NCBI GenBank assembly: GCA_026874595.1
Contig: CM049317.1
Coordinates: 70,393,618 to 70,457,617, forward strand
DNA: 64,000 bases
DNA from: Sipunculus nudus
Taxonomy: Eukaryota > Annelida > Sipuncula > Golfingiida > Sipunculidae
Reading direction: 5' to 3'
Shown here one piece after another: positions 35,946 to 47,892 of the stretch. How positions within the stretch are numbered: position 1 is the stretch's first letter; each line of letters opens with the position of its first letter. The position numbers and the translations under genes were made by a program. The notes under the pieces were generated by a model. The model was not told where the DNA came from and ran no database searches. It was given only the letters and a program-made list of their open reading frames with translations.

Positions 35946-36561
35946 AATATACACTTTTTACCGAAAAATAGCGCTGGATTTTATTTTATTCTTCCCCTTA
36001 TTTCTGCATGCAAGCGGGAGTTATGTGCAGGAATACTATATAGTTCTTGTTTACCTGTGCCGGGGTGTTGATAGAGCGCCCCCCCCCCAACTGTGATTCC
36101 CGTGATTAAAATACTTACTGCATGATAGTCAGGGAGACAACTTCCCACCCTTTTCTGTTCCACCATTGTAATCGGAAGTTTTAATATTAACTAATTCTCC
36201 TTTTTGTTAATAAATCAAGCCATATTCATGAGCTGTATTTATTATTTTAGTATTTATTTTTCTCGAAGGATATGTTCTAAAATTCCCAAGTATTTAGTTT
36301 ATAGAATATTTTACAATATTTTTGGAAGAGGTATATAGTGAAACATATTCTAAAAAAAACCTCCGATTGTTCAAGACGAGAAGAGATAACAAGGAGCGTG
36401 TCCTTTACACTTTCTTCGTTTATTTCTCAACTTGTTTATTGCATGTCTGGTATTTGGTTCATTTTGTACACAATTTTTAAGGATAAAAAAATGGGATATC
36501 ACGGTAAATTTGATTTGATTTCATATGTTCCATGATTCTGTGATAGAGTCCTTAAAATTAA

Positions 36562-36565
<4 letters not shown>

Positions 36566-36624
<59 letters not shown>
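36566..36624. repeat. (AT)n microsatellite
   Basis: An uninterrupted AT run. Confidence 0.97.
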
Positions 36625-36625
<1 letters not shown>

Positions 36626-38460
36626 CGTGTAAGACACAAGAAATGGGAGAGTTCACTTAAATTAACATAAAGCCGGACCTTAAATAGAAAATAGTTTAAT
36701 GAAGTATAATGTAAAATGTCATCAATAAAAGTCACAGATAGTCAGAACATTTTTTACTAATGAGGAGGTTTCTTGACCTCATATCCTTGTTTGACAATAT
36801 TATATAAATTTTTTTTTCTCATTAATGTAATATGTCACTGTTTATTAGTATACACCTTAATTTCTGTGCGTGGCTGTAACATGCTTTTATATGTTTTTGT
36901 TGTTGATAATCAAAATATAACACAAAACGCATACAAATAACCAAGGTATAAATTCATTTTTGTTTGATTAATAATCATGCTGCTGGGAAATGCGAAAAGT
37001 AAATCATCAGACAATTTATATCTGAGTAGGAGCAAACCACTATTTATCACCTAGTAGCAGTTTAAGGATTTATAAATAACAAGAGCATAGCTTTAAGGCC
37101 AAAAACTGGTTTCTCAGGCACCGCGCGCTTACATATTGGGTTATTTTTAGATCAGTGACATTCACCAGCACGAAGAAAGAAAAAAAAGCCTTCCTTGCGA
37201 TGCACACGATGGAGGCGCCATCTGTTGTATCACACGAGAACTACCTTTAACTATCATGTGTCCCAAAATATGAAATCATGCTTTTTTTAATGTGTTCACG
37301 TTGTCTGTCACTATGTGTGCGTGTTTATGTGTACACGAAGGCTTAAGAGAAATACTTTATCAGGTTCATACAGAATTTAACAAAACGTCCATTCCCTCAA
37401 ATTCCTCACGTTCTTAAAATATGACACATTTCTTAACTAATTTAGTATAAACCGACATTTATTCTATATTGATGAAAATCTTCACATCCCCTGGAAAAAC
37501 ACTGCTTGGCGCTCAATGAAATGATCTCTATGTTGAGTGCGTGGCGGTCAGCATTATTTCAGTATTGTTACAATGCACAAATGTTATAGTAAAGGCATAT
37601 AAAACGGCCACACCTTGTTTCTTCATAAGTTGAAGTAACCCATGCAAGGTCAGTGTGTTTTCACCGGGTGTGTTTCCTCCAGCTTTCCAAGGAAATACAG
37701 GTAATTTCTGCCTTTCTTGAAATGGCGTATTTGATCAACACATTAGTCCATTTTCCATTTCTTTTAAGGGATTTTTATTTGTGCCTTTTCACAAATTAGC
37801 ACAAATATTGAGGACTTGGTCATCATTTGAAAAAAAAATCAATGAAAAACGAAAGCGGCGAATCAGTAGAACATTTTATATATATTTTCATGTGGCCTTA
37901 GATTTTTTTTAATATAACAAATTTATATGAATCACCCGTCCTTTGCAGTGTAACTGTTTAGTGTTATTTTACCAACATAATCACCCTATTACATTCATTT
38001 GATTATGAATGTCCTACCCACCATCGCATCAATTATCCGTGTCAAGTATACATTCGTGGTTAATACTTATCTCTGCTTATCCTCTCAGTTGTAACTAATG
38101 ATTTAATTGAAACCTAAGACTTTCGTTTGGCCCATACTTGGATTTGCTCATTCACATTTGGTAACTAGAATTATCATGTTATACTTTCACAGTTTTACTC
38201 TCGCTTTCTGGTTGGTTACTATCCTCACCTCGTGTTTTTCGAAGTCCACATCCCCAGTCGGAAAGGTATAACTTTATTAACGTCTTGCCAAAATGACTTA
38301 AGTCCTTGAAATGAAAAGAGGAATGTTCCATATTTCACAGCAATCCCATTTTTGTGTAACAATATCTTTGTAGGATAAATATTCCCAATTTCCGTCGAGT
38401 GTTGCCTGTTAGATGAATCTTCCTGAAGTATCTTTCTAATATGTTCACAGATAAACTTAT
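36625..38460. other. Non-coding DNA
   Basis: No gene or clear repeat is visible. The far end may include untranslated 3' sequence of the Penelope-like element that begins at 38466 on the minus strand, but its terminus could not be located. Confidence 0.3.
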
Positions 38461-38465
38461 TAAAT

Positions 38466-39675
38466 TCATGTCAGGGATTTGTATATCTTCTTTTCCCACA
38501 TATCAAGGAGCTTCCAAATGTAATAAATATGAAATGATTCAACAGTACTCATATGGAAAGTATTTGAAAGCAGAGCTTTAGTCTGGTCTCCACCAGACTT
38601 GTTCACTGAATGGCGTGAACAAGGCCAGGGGAAATCCTCAATTTGTTTTGACACGTTGCCACAGGCCGTGAGGTACGAACGGTCACGTGTCAACAACAAG
38701 GGGTTGTAAGTCCTCGGGAGAGGGTAGCGCCCTTGGTCCTGGTTAAGAGTGGGTTGTAGTTTTCGTATCTGCATAGCTTCGCGTACGCCGCGTTCGAACC
38801 AGCGTGAGTCTTTATAAACAATTTTGTCTTTTTCTAGTGATGTCCCGTACTGTTGAGATGTTGGAAGACGGGGGAATTAGCGTCCTTGAGATGTTCTGAG
38901 TGGCGCACTTTGTAGGCTCTACCCGTTTCACCGACATAGTGGTGGTCACAGTCTGTACATTGGATATGGTATACAATAATACCCATATCCGAAATGGGGT
39001 CTCATCCTTGGGGGTGCCAAGGTGTCTGCGAATGGAGTTGGCAGGGACCGCATGAGTTACCACCCATACTTTGAGGAATTTCCTGATTAGAACGTCAGAA
39101 ATGCCTTCCACGTAGGGGATAGAGACATGACATTTAACAGAAAGAGCGCTAAGTACCAGGGTGGGGCACAGTTTTGTCCGTGTGAGGGGCAGCCTCCCTC
39201 GCCCAGCGAGGGCAAACCGATACACTGAGAACCTTGTCTAGGTGATTGGGTTCAGTGTCAAGGGCTTCCTTGGAGCTGCAGATTGCATGAGCACGGTGCT
39301 TGAGGGTGCGTACCACACCCAGTTTGTGTTGCAGGGGCTTGTGACTATCGAATTGCAGATATTGGTCGGCGTGTGTGTGTTTTCTATACACCGGAAACTT
39401 AAGGGATCCGTCGTCTTGAATCTTAATGTTAGCGTCAAGCATAGCAATCATTTTGTCCTCAACATGTTCCACTATGAACTGTATCTTAGAGTCGATGCTG
39501 TTCAGGTGGACAGTGAAGAGGTCAACGAGTGCGGTTTTGAGCGATGAGATGGTGTCGTCGACATAACAACCCAAAAATTTGAGCGGATGTGTGAATGATG
39601 AGATGGCTTTCTCCTGAAAATTCTCAATGTAGAGATTAGCCACAATAGGGCTTACTGGGAAGCCCATAGCTCCAT
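38466..39675 (-). mobile_element. Penelope-like retroelement, 5'-truncated and frameshifted
   Basis: Read on the minus strand, the copy starts inside the reverse transcriptase at GFPVSPIVANLYIENF. It retains the catalytic YVDD (about 39554-39565) and continues through a linker into a GIY-YIG endonuclease: IVYHIQC with a CxxC pair (about 38947-38982) and HYVGETGR (about 38918-38941), with His residues following. The last part (RKLQPTLNQDQGRYPLP) is the usual C-terminal region of these elements. At least two frame changes and an in-frame stop after TGHH break the protein, so it is a pseudogene. The RT plus GIY-YIG order with the CxxC insert is specific to Penelope-like elements. The N-terminal half of the RT is missing, and the copy abuts gypsy integrase sequence at about 39675. 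Confidence 0.88.
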
Positions 39676-40569
39676 AGTTCCCAAAGGTCTGCTAGTTTAT
39701 GTTTGCCAGTTAAATGAAGGTTTCTTACAAGAACCAGATTCACTTCTAAATGAGAACCCCTTTATTTTCTGATCATATCTCGCTTTGTGGCGAAATTTTA
39801 CCTAAGAATCTGTTTTTTTTAGCTATGTGATAAGACTGCTTTAATTCCTCTTTCAGGCCTTTAATAAATTTGCAGTGATCATTCACCCCTGACTTTCCTC
39901 TTTTAAGCCCAAGTGAGGTTGAGAGGAAGCCGTGGGTGTCGCCCGTACGTAACGTAAAAGGGCGAAAAGCTAGTGGACTCATGCCTGTTACAATTATACG
40001 CAAGGGTGAGAGCATTTAAGTGACTTGATTCTAAGCAGCCCAACATGTCCAGTAAAGTATTCACACTGCCCGTTTCCCATTGAATGGTAAGGGGTGGTGT
40101 GTGATTTGGAAATTCCAGCCAAGGAGCATAATGCTCTCAACAGTTTGCTTCAAAATTTCGTCCCTGGTCAGGGGAAACCATAAGGGCAAATAAATTGATC
40201 ATATCATAAATTTGCCCTTGGCTTTGCTTGTTGGGATTTGCATGGAAAAGCCCGTACAAATTTAATAAAATGGTTAGTTACAATGAGGACATTTCCTATA
40301 TTACCTTTGCAGGGCTCCAGGGTGAGATTATCTATGCAAAGCATTTCTAATGGAGCTGAAGAATGAATATTTACCAGAGATGCTTGCTGATTGGCTTGAT
40401 ATTTCCTCCTTACACACCTAAGGCAAGTGGAGATATACTGGATAATTTCTTTGGACATTTGAGACCAGAAATACATATCCTGAGCTAATTTAATGGTCCT
40501 ATTTTGTCCCAAATGCCCCAGCTGGTCATGAAGTCCCTGTAAGGCCAGGGCATGTAGTGCTCTAGGCAA
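39676..40569 (-). pseudogene. Gypsy integrase remnant
   Basis: The N-terminal zinc-binding HHCC part is intact at 40569-40400 (HDQLGHLG, then CLRC). The start of the catalytic core follows, with its first Asp in LCIDNL. About 40200-40030 is too degraded to read. The conserved end of the core (AYNC, FGRHPRLP-like) reappears near 40000, and a GPY/F-type VLVRNLHLTGKHKLAD segment lies near 39680-39735. Frameshifts separate these pieces. Confidence 0.85.
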
Positions 40570-40794
40570 AACAATTTGAAATGATTCAGCGCAATAGTTT
40601 TCTACAAAGGGTATTTTGAGAAAGAGTAAATTTTCCTAGATGGCGCTTGAAATACCTCAAAATCTTTTGGACTTTCTGCCTTTTTGTTCTTCCTCGTTTC
40701 CAAAGAATGTATAACCTGTTTAATCATGGGGTCTTTCAGCTGTTATTCTCTTATATAAGAGGGGCCTCTGGTAGGTCTGGGTCTAGCTTGGGAT

Positions 40795-42449
40795 TTAGGT
40801 CGCATGGAGACATGTTTGTATGAACGCCAATAAAACTTGGTAAATTGGTCTGGCATATAACTTTAACCATATCCCTAGCCAATACATCCGTATAATCCGC
40901 AGAATCAGCATCGCAAGTTCTTGACGTAAAATCCGCATCAAAATTTTTCTTTCAGGATCTATATTCAATATTAAAAAAAACAAAATCCGCCAACGCAGCC
41001 CAAATCTCTGTCCGGTAGCATCTAGTTTTGCCGACGAGAGTACGTAACATAAGGGATAGTTATCTGTTTTGACGGTAAATTTTCCCCCGTACAGGTAGTC
41101 ACGGAATTTATCGGCGACGGCCAACTTGTGAGGTAAAAATTCTAGCTTGTGGGCCAGTAGTTTTGTTCTGATGGCCTTCGCCCTGGTTTAATACAGCACC
41201 TATGCCCGATTTAGCCGCATCAGTCGGTAATACGAACAGCTTTGAGAAATAGGCAAATGACAGGACGGGTGCCGTACAAAGTAACACGATCAATGATTCG
41301 AATGCCTTCTGTAGCTCTTTAGCCAAACAAAAGCATTGCCAGATGGGTTAACCTTTTTGCCCTTTTTTTCTCTGGTTTTCGCCTTTGAGAAGATCGTGAA
41401 GCGGACGGGCTATATGAGCAAAACGCAGGATGAATTTGCGACAGAAGCTGGCGAAACCATGAAAACGCCGTACTTCGTAGACTGAGCTTGGAACTGGCCA
41501 TAGTTTTAAAGCTTCTGTTTTCTCTGGGTCAGTGTAAATACCCTCTTGTGAAAATACATGGCCCAGATTTTTAACTTGACTCTTAAAAAGATGTCATTTA
41601 CTGGGCTTTAATTTCAGACCAGCATCTTTAACCCTTTGTAATGCAGATTTTAAAGATGTTGTTCAAATGAGGCGCTGAACAGGAAATCGTCTTAATAAAG
41701 TAAGCTTTGCGACAGGTGAAGGTCGCCCATCGCCTTTTGCATTAGCCGTTGGAATACGGCCGGCGCATTTATCAAACCGAATGGAATTATGTTCCACTCG
41801 AAAAATGCCAATGCGCCCTGAGTGAAAGCAGTTTTCGCTTTACCCGCTTCGTCTACAACGACAAGCCAAGAACCTGCCTTTAAATCTAGCGACGAGAAGT
41901 ATTTACTGCCAACCAATGAATCATGGGTCTCGTCGATTCGGGGGGAGCGCATAGGCATCGCGGATTGTTTTTGAATTTAACTTTCTGTAATCGATGCAAA
42001 ATCACAACTTCCCGTCGGGCTTTCATATAAGAACTATGGGCGAGAATAAAGACTAAAACTGTGATTTCAGCATTTATTTTATATGATTTCGTACTTCCTC
42101 ATATAAATCGGGAGAAATGCGGCGATACGTTTCGCGAAATGGAGTGGGGTCCGACAACTATGTCGCACCACTCCCAAAGAAGATCTAAAACGCGCTGGTT
42201 CTCCTCTGGAGTTAGCGAGGGATCCGGGGTAAACTGATTAAGAAAATCGGTCTTTTCCGCTGATTGACTCGGTTGAGATGGTGTGACGACTGATGCTAAT
42301 TTTACCGAACAGAGTATAGTTAACAGCGGAACTATGACAACATTAACGGTAAAGTTACATAATCGAAAGTCTAAACGCTTGTTTCCCCGAGTGGTTAGGT
42401 CAGATTCTATCAGTGATGGTTCTAACATTAAGCGTGCAGGAAGCTGCAC
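40795..42449 (-). pseudogene. Gypsy reverse transcriptase and RNase H remnant
   Basis: The RT core is visible at 41958-41692 (YFSSLDLKAG, PFGLINAPAVFQRLM). Its active-site YxDD is destroyed by a stop codon at the x position (41686-41697). The palm/thumb and RNase H follow in shifted frames: LPTDAAKSGIGAVLNQ (about 41220-41260) and KFTVKTDNYPLCYVL (about 41040-41085), which carry the expected RNase H Asp residues. The linker upstream (42449-42099) has SLTPEENQRVLDLL before the RT. Confidence 0.88.
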
Positions 42450-42499
42450 TTCGGGTTCGGTAGTTTTGACAGATTTGCCAAAAGTACACGCCCTAGTTT

Positions 42500-42990
42500 T
42501 GCCATGAATACGGACAGATTTGTAGGGTGGGATGACGACCTGTTTATTGCAGGAAACCCGCCCTCAAGCTACAGACGTGGTGTACATAGAAAAAAACCTA
42601 AGAGCTGTCCTCCAAGCGTCGGGGTTGGAGGCCTTTTGGAGGAACCGAGGTCCCTTTGGCCTCCTCAAAAATTCTCATACAGTGTTTTAGCACGTTTTGG
42701 CCTATCACAAATGGATGGCACTCATTAAATGGGGTGTCAACTAGAAGAACTGGAGTAGGAAAGTCATCCTGTAAGAGGACAGGAACAGTTAAATCTACTT
42801 CAACAATACCTTTGTATTGTAAGGGATGCTATCCTGCGACCTCAATCTCATGGACCTTTGTTACAGGCAAAATGGGTAATGATAAAAGATGCTGTTGATA
42901 GAAACGCTGTGATACAGTTGTAATAGACGACCCCGTATCCAATAAGCCACTAGCAGGGACCCCATCAGCCAAAAGTTCTACACAATCCAC
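42500..42990 (-). pseudogene. Gypsy retropepsin-type protease remnant
   Basis: An aspartic protease motif LLDTGSS is intact at about 42927-42946, followed by a flap-containing region and an IGQNVL motif near 42690, in the normal order for a retroviral-type protease. An in-frame TAG interrupts the middle (about 42830). It would have processed the Gag-Pol polyprotein. Confidence 0.82.
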
Positions 42991-43118
42991 CTCACCCGTC
43001 AACACTTCTACAGGACTCTTACGTCGAATGGATTTACTCCCACCACCTACACTACTCCACTGGGTGGTGTAGGTGGGTTGTCGTATAAAGGTGTGCCAAA
43101 AAGAACTCTACGAGCTAC

Positions 43119-44408
43119 ACAGCCGTTTAATTCGTGATTGTTACGTTTACACCTAGTGGAAATGACTGTTTAGCTCTGTTTTAGGTTTTGATTTTTGTGA
43201 ACTTTCTGTTTTCTGTTCAGTAGGAGTTACATTTCTATAAAAGTTAGCAGTGAGTCTGCTTTTAAATTGACCACTCTGGTTTTGTTGTTTTCCAGGTTGG
43301 ATAAACGTTTCTCCATCCCTTCAGGTTTCTTTACTACTGTTTTAACTGAGTTTGACAAATCAGTCAAAGTTTGTTGCTTGAACACAGAGGCAGATTTCTT
43401 AGGGGCGCCCCTATGGAGACCGAAGAAACCAAAACATGGGAAAATTCAATTTCTATCTCCCTGATATTGCTAAATAATTCACCGAAAGAGGTCCCAGCCT
43501 TCAAAGGTGCTCGGAGAGCATCCTTAACTGGCTGACATGAATCATTAAACCCGTACCAAAATTTGGAACGGAGACTACCTTGAGATTTTGATGGGGTGAT
43601 TGCCCCTCGTTGCGTCAGGTTATGGGGGAGTTTTTGTAAACGGCATCCCCATTTAACAATGGTTTCACTTACCTCCTGTTGGGGCCCATAGAACCTTTCC
43701 CTCAGCAAATTTAAGTCGACTACCTCGCCGAAAGTTATGTGAAACTGGGGAATTATATCAGTTAAGGAGGCCTGAGGGTCTGGGTATAGCAAGATTTCGG
43801 CTGCTGAACCCCTTAATGAAAATTTATCTGCTTCATCAATATCCTGAGGGCTAAGATAAGGAGAGTCAGACATTTTCCTTGGTACCTCTAATGACTATAG
43901 GGGCGTCACTAGATTGAGGGTTTCCTGAAAAATTTGGGAGTCGAGGTTTTAGGGATACATTGTAGTTAAGGACAGGCCGGTTATCGAACTCCATTCCGCC
44001 TCCAGGTCTCAAAGGGGAACCCCTATATGGCATTCTGCCTTTTTAGGTTTTCCCTTAACTTATTCAGGTTGGCTGAGGTGAGATTATCTAAGAATTCCTC
44101 TAATCGATCCTCCTCTAATCTCTTTACTAACAGTTTCTCAATGAGTGCCTCATCCTCAAGGGTGGCCTCTTTCAGTACGAGTGCAACCGCACCAGAAGGG
44201 GTCGGCAACTCCACAGAACTCAGGGAAGCCATTGCAACTGAAGCTCCTGGAGCGGTGGAAAAAACAACAAAGACCCGGCAAGACCAGACTTCGTGTTGAC
44301 ATGAAGGATGCTCTCCACATCACCAGCAGTACCAAAATGCTTTCGGAGCTCTGCCTCCTGTGCTCCCTCTAGCACGTTGTGCACAACTATGGTAAGTTTG
44401 TATTTCAT
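43119..44408 (-). pseudogene. Gypsy gag with possible RRM-like N-terminus, PNMA-like
   Basis: The first part (44408 to about 44030) reads KLTIVVHNV, then AELRKHFGTAGDVESI, then after a ~2-base frameshift near 44262 a VALVLKEA strand. This spacing suggests an RRM-like fold such as that proposed at the start of PNMA-family Gags. A capsid-like region follows (43873-43364) with ITFGEV, LLRERFY and VKWGCRLQKL. A zinc knuckle remnant at 43119-43160 has Cys-x4-His-x4-Cys, but the first Cys of the CxxC pair reads Ser. Gag would form the particle that packages element RNA. Confidence 0.72.
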
Positions 44409-44910
44409 TATACTTTAGGCTTCTTGAACCAAATATATACTTCAAAGAATTAAATTAAACACAATATTATACTACTTATAGACACCTTATGTTGACTAAT
44501 ACGATATTCTTATCAACAATCTACCTCTACATCTAAAATCAATATTCTAGTATATTACTATATAACGTATATGTTTGTGTACATTTTATATATTTCATTC
44601 ACAGTTCACAGATCCTGGTGGAATTATGGGGAGTCCTTGTCACCATTGGGGAATGGAACACGACGCCAATCTTGTGGTATGATCCGGGCACACGGCCGGC
44701 ACTGGTGCCCAGAAAACAAGTTCAGCGGGCTGTCTCCATTCCACAGTGACTCGATTCATGCGCTGCATTGACAGTACAAAAATAGGTGCACTACGTTGAG
44801 TGACAAAACAACATTAAATGTCTTGGAAAGTCCCAGAGTGAAGGAACACCGTTTGGGGTAATCCCCGGCACGACACATACGTTACCATGGCACAAAAATA
44901 GAACATCAAT

Positions 44911-45045
44911 ACGATCCGAGTCACGACAACAGAGTAGTCCGGGTGACGACGAAGGAGGAGTACGATCCGGGTCACAACAACGGAGTAGTCTGGGTGACGA
45001 CGACGGAGAAGTTCAATCCGGGTCACGACAAAGGAGGGGTACCAT
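44911..45045. repeat. Short tandem repeat in the gypsy leader
   Basis: GATCCGGGTCACGACAAC and GTAGTCCGGGTGACGACGA alternate three times with minor changes, a period of about 54 bases. It lies between the LTR and gag and is probably a minisatellite that grew inside the element. Confidence 0.8.
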
Positions 45046-45072
45046 CTGTGTACCAGAGTAGCAGGCGTCCTG

Positions 45073-45231
45073 CAGGCTGCGCCACTGTCACGGTCTGACC
45101 GATTGGTTTCGGGTCCGTCACGGATTAACAACGATGCCAAGACTTTAAACCGTTTATTGACCTGAAAATGTACAGAATCTTTAGCGGACTTCACAGTTGT
45201 ATGGTATAAGCTGGTCTCTTAAGACGTAACA
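45073..45231 (-). mobile_element. Gypsy 5' LTR and primer-binding site
   Basis: On the minus strand the segment starts TGTTAC (45231) and ends GTGACA (45086), so its ends are TG...CA with near-inverted hexamers, and it holds an AATAAA at about 45145. Immediately after it comes GTGGCGCAGCC, a TGGCGC-type site that could pair with a tRNA 3' end. Length is about 146 bases, short for the family. Without a second LTR the boundaries stay tentative. Confidence 0.55.
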
Positions 45232-46399
45232 ATATAATACCCAATATTAAAACTGACAATAATGAGTGACAATATAATATTGAAAATATGAATTTGACAA
45301 TTGCAATGGCTATGTAGTGATTGTTTCCGCTAAACTTTCACGTAAGGTGATTTAAGTAAAATTATATACTAAAAGTGGCATTCTCAATTTAATAGGCTTT
45401 TATGAAGGGAGATGGCTTTTGATCGAAATATTCAATGTTGTGTGGAGGTTATGTACTGTACTGGCGGAATAATCGAAAAATAGGAACTATGTTTTCTTGT
45501 CCACTTCATGGGAAACCTGTTTGATTAATATGATATTGTCAGTTTCTGACCAATACTTCTTTAATAACCTTATCCTATTTTTATTAATTTACATTAAATA
45601 TTATATACGATACACCTTATATTTATGCGTTTGGGCCTATTCATCACGGCCCTAAGTTGTATTAGCGGACGTGAACTAAGTGACGTTCAGTATTTTGACG
45701 CCCCGGTCGTTTTCCTACCAAACAACTGGGGTTAAATATATCAATACGAGGTCCTCCATTTAGATCAACTAATCAGTTCTGAGGGTATAAGTCTAAACAA
45801 ACATCAGTGACACACGAGAATCAAAACGTTCATGCAATTTACAAAGTGCATTTTTACAGAACAGAGATCGAATGACCTCTGCGTTTGTTTAGAATTATGA
45901 CCTACTTCTCTCGGAGGGGAAAAGTTCCTACAAGGTAGTGCTATGTTAATTCCGAACTTCACTTCTTAGGGGCACAGCGGTGAAAAAAAAACTTATATTT
46001 TTCTTTGTTAATTTATGAGTTTAAACGCCTTTTTCTGCCACCCTTAAACATGTTTAACAGTCACGTATGCGTCAAAATGTCGGACGTGATACTTTTCCTG
46101 AGGCGATATAGCTATATTTATTTATTTTCAAGTTTGAGTGTAAAACGGACATCGAAAAGTAGTAACTAGCCGCATCACTAGGTGGCGACGCTGAAGTGCA
46201 GCCAAAAATAGTCATTAAAGGTTCAGCCAGTTGGCAGCATCGGCTGACTGAACGCTTAAATTAGTTCACTTAAATTTAGCCAGATGGCGGGACCTATTCT
46301 ACAGTCATTCTGTTTTTAGTTGAATTTAACAATATAATTGAAGTAAGTTCTTATACACGCAGACTGACGCAGTTCATATTTTTTAAACATATTAATACA
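45232..46399. other. Non-coding DNA
   Basis: No gene or clear repeat family was recognised between the gypsy LTR and the CACGTG-rich block. Confidence 0.35.
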
Positions 46400-46650
46400 A
46401 ATAACCACGTGGTCTTATTTCACATAGCCACCTGGTAATATATCCATTTATAAACCGTTTAAACAATCATATTTAACCCACGGGTCTTATTTTAAACAGC
46501 CACTGTATCTGGTTGTATAACCTTGCTTCATGGTCCTTTTTAGCCACGTGGTTTTAAACTAAACAACCACGTGCTGACATACACATTTTCTTACCTGACT
46601 AACCTTTAGCCACGTGGTTTGATATCAAGCAGCCACGTGGTGACATTTTT
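46400..46650. repeat. Degenerate array of CCACGTGG palindromes
   Basis: CCACGTGG or a one-base variant occurs near 46404, 46432 (CCACCTGG), 46471 (CCCACGGG), 46547, 46566 (CCACGTGC), 46608 and 46631. The sites come in pairs separated by TTTTAAAC-like spacers at intervals of roughly 60-70 bases, which looks like a short tandem repeat. CACGTG is also the E-box of many bHLH factors. Confidence 0.65.
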
Positions 46651-47296
46651 TTACACTGGTTATGAATTAATCATATATACGTTTAGCAATGTGGTCTTTA
46701 AAATTACCGAATTTGATGTTATCTGGATTTTAACAGCATAACAAACCGGGATGGAGCACTAACATAACTACGTTTTATAACACCCTGGGAGATACCTTAG
46801 AGATCTGGCATGAAGATTACTGGTTTCTTAATATATACACATGTTACACATGTTCATTCAGTAATTACATGTTAATACTTTTTACACATTATATTGGTCC
46901 CTAACAATCTTTCATTGTTTAGGCCCTCTTTCCTTGGCCTACAGGCTACGGCCCTGAGACAAAGAGCCTCATGCCCGATCGACTAATGTTACCGGGCGAC
47001 TGAGCACACGGGAAGCCCACGGCTACATGGGCTGGCAGGAAAACAGAGAGTAAGTTATATCCACTGTCTCACATTGTTCACCATATCATTGGCCGATATT
47101 TTTCTAACTGTGATACTGCTACTGAACTAGTAATGTCATTATTACTGAAATGAAAATATTACATTTTTGTAATATGAGTAATCCAAATATTCTATGTAAT
47201 AACATGTAATTCAGTTCTTTTATCCAGTAAAATAGTCTAATAATACATACTGTATGTTAAGAGAGTATGGGGTTAAATAAATTGTTCCTAATTGAA

Positions 47297-47345
47297 AAAT
47301 GTACAGAATCTGTAGTGGACTTCACAGTTGTATGGCATGAGCTGG
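47297..47345 (-). mobile_element. Fragment of the same LTR family
   Basis: About 48 bases match the gypsy LTR at 45167-45215 in the same orientation with a few differences (TGTACAGAATCT and GGACTTCACAGTTGTATGG are shared). The flanks differ, so this is an isolated LTR fragment. Confidence 0.65.
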
Positions 47346-47639
47346 CCGGAGGCTCGAAGCGGCCCCAGCGCATTCGTTACCCAGGGGTCTCGCTCAGCTG
47401 GTCATGCCATGCAACGTGTCCTGATGGTAGGAACTAGCCACTGGCTCACAAAGAAAGAAGTCCGTTGTGAGATGAAGCCCGAGGTTCGGGATACGTCATT
47501 GACAAGGACGGCCACAGCATGGCCCTTCCTGTACACCATAAACACTGTATGGAATTGTTTACTTGTACCAGTAACTAAAAAATATTTGAATGTGTTTGAA
47601 AAAATATTCAAAGGATTTCCATTTTTGATATTTTTTCTG
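47346..47639. other. Non-coding, GC-richer, unassigned
   Basis: A 150-codon frame spans 47328-47780 on the + strand but shows no recognisable domain, starts in the LTR fragment and ends in a duplicated repeat. I do not accept it as a gene. Confidence 0.3.
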
Positions 47640-47892
47640 TCGTTACACATATTCATTTCTGTATATTGCTTCAGTTTGGCCTCAACTGATTTTGCAAAGG
47701 AGGAAAGGCTAATTATATTTTCATTGAAAATATTTATTTTTTTTAAGTTTCTTCATAAGCAGACATCCGAGTGTACATAGACCTCATGCAATCCTCTGAT
47801 CTTAACAATCCGGAGGGCAAGCTGGAAAAAAAGGTACAAATTAATGAAACTCGGCAGTTACAACAATGAACAAATAGAATGTATGTTTGTCT
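47640..47892. repeat. Repeat block, inverted copy at 52380-52600
   Basis: Phrases such as TTCTTCATAAGCAGAC, GACCTCATGCA and GGTACAAATTAA are found in reverse complement at about 52590 down to 52380. The relation continues past the MITE insertion into 48387-48530 versus 52340-52190. Confidence 0.8.

Larger units (their letters stand above)
39676..45231 (-). mobile_element. Ty3/gypsy LTR retrotransposon, decayed, 3' end missing
   Basis: On the minus strand the order is LTR (45231-45086), a primer-binding-like site, gag (44408 to about 43119), protease (about 42990-42500), reverse transcriptase (about 42100-41300), RNase H (about 41200-40800) and integrase (40569 to about 39676). This is the Ty3/gypsy arrangement (integrase after RNase H). 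Many stops and frameshifts break every domain. The copy ends inside the integrase C-terminal region where a Penelope-like sequence begins. No 3' LTR was found, so the element can neither be complete nor active. Confidence 0.9.

Noticed and set aside
44814-45194. 126-codon minus-strand frame with repeated arginine-rich units
   Set aside because: The repeats are the 54-base minisatellite in the gypsy leader and the frame runs into the LTR.
47328-47780. 150-codon open frame
   Set aside because: It starts in an LTR fragment and ends in a duplicated repeat, and its residues show no recognisable family.
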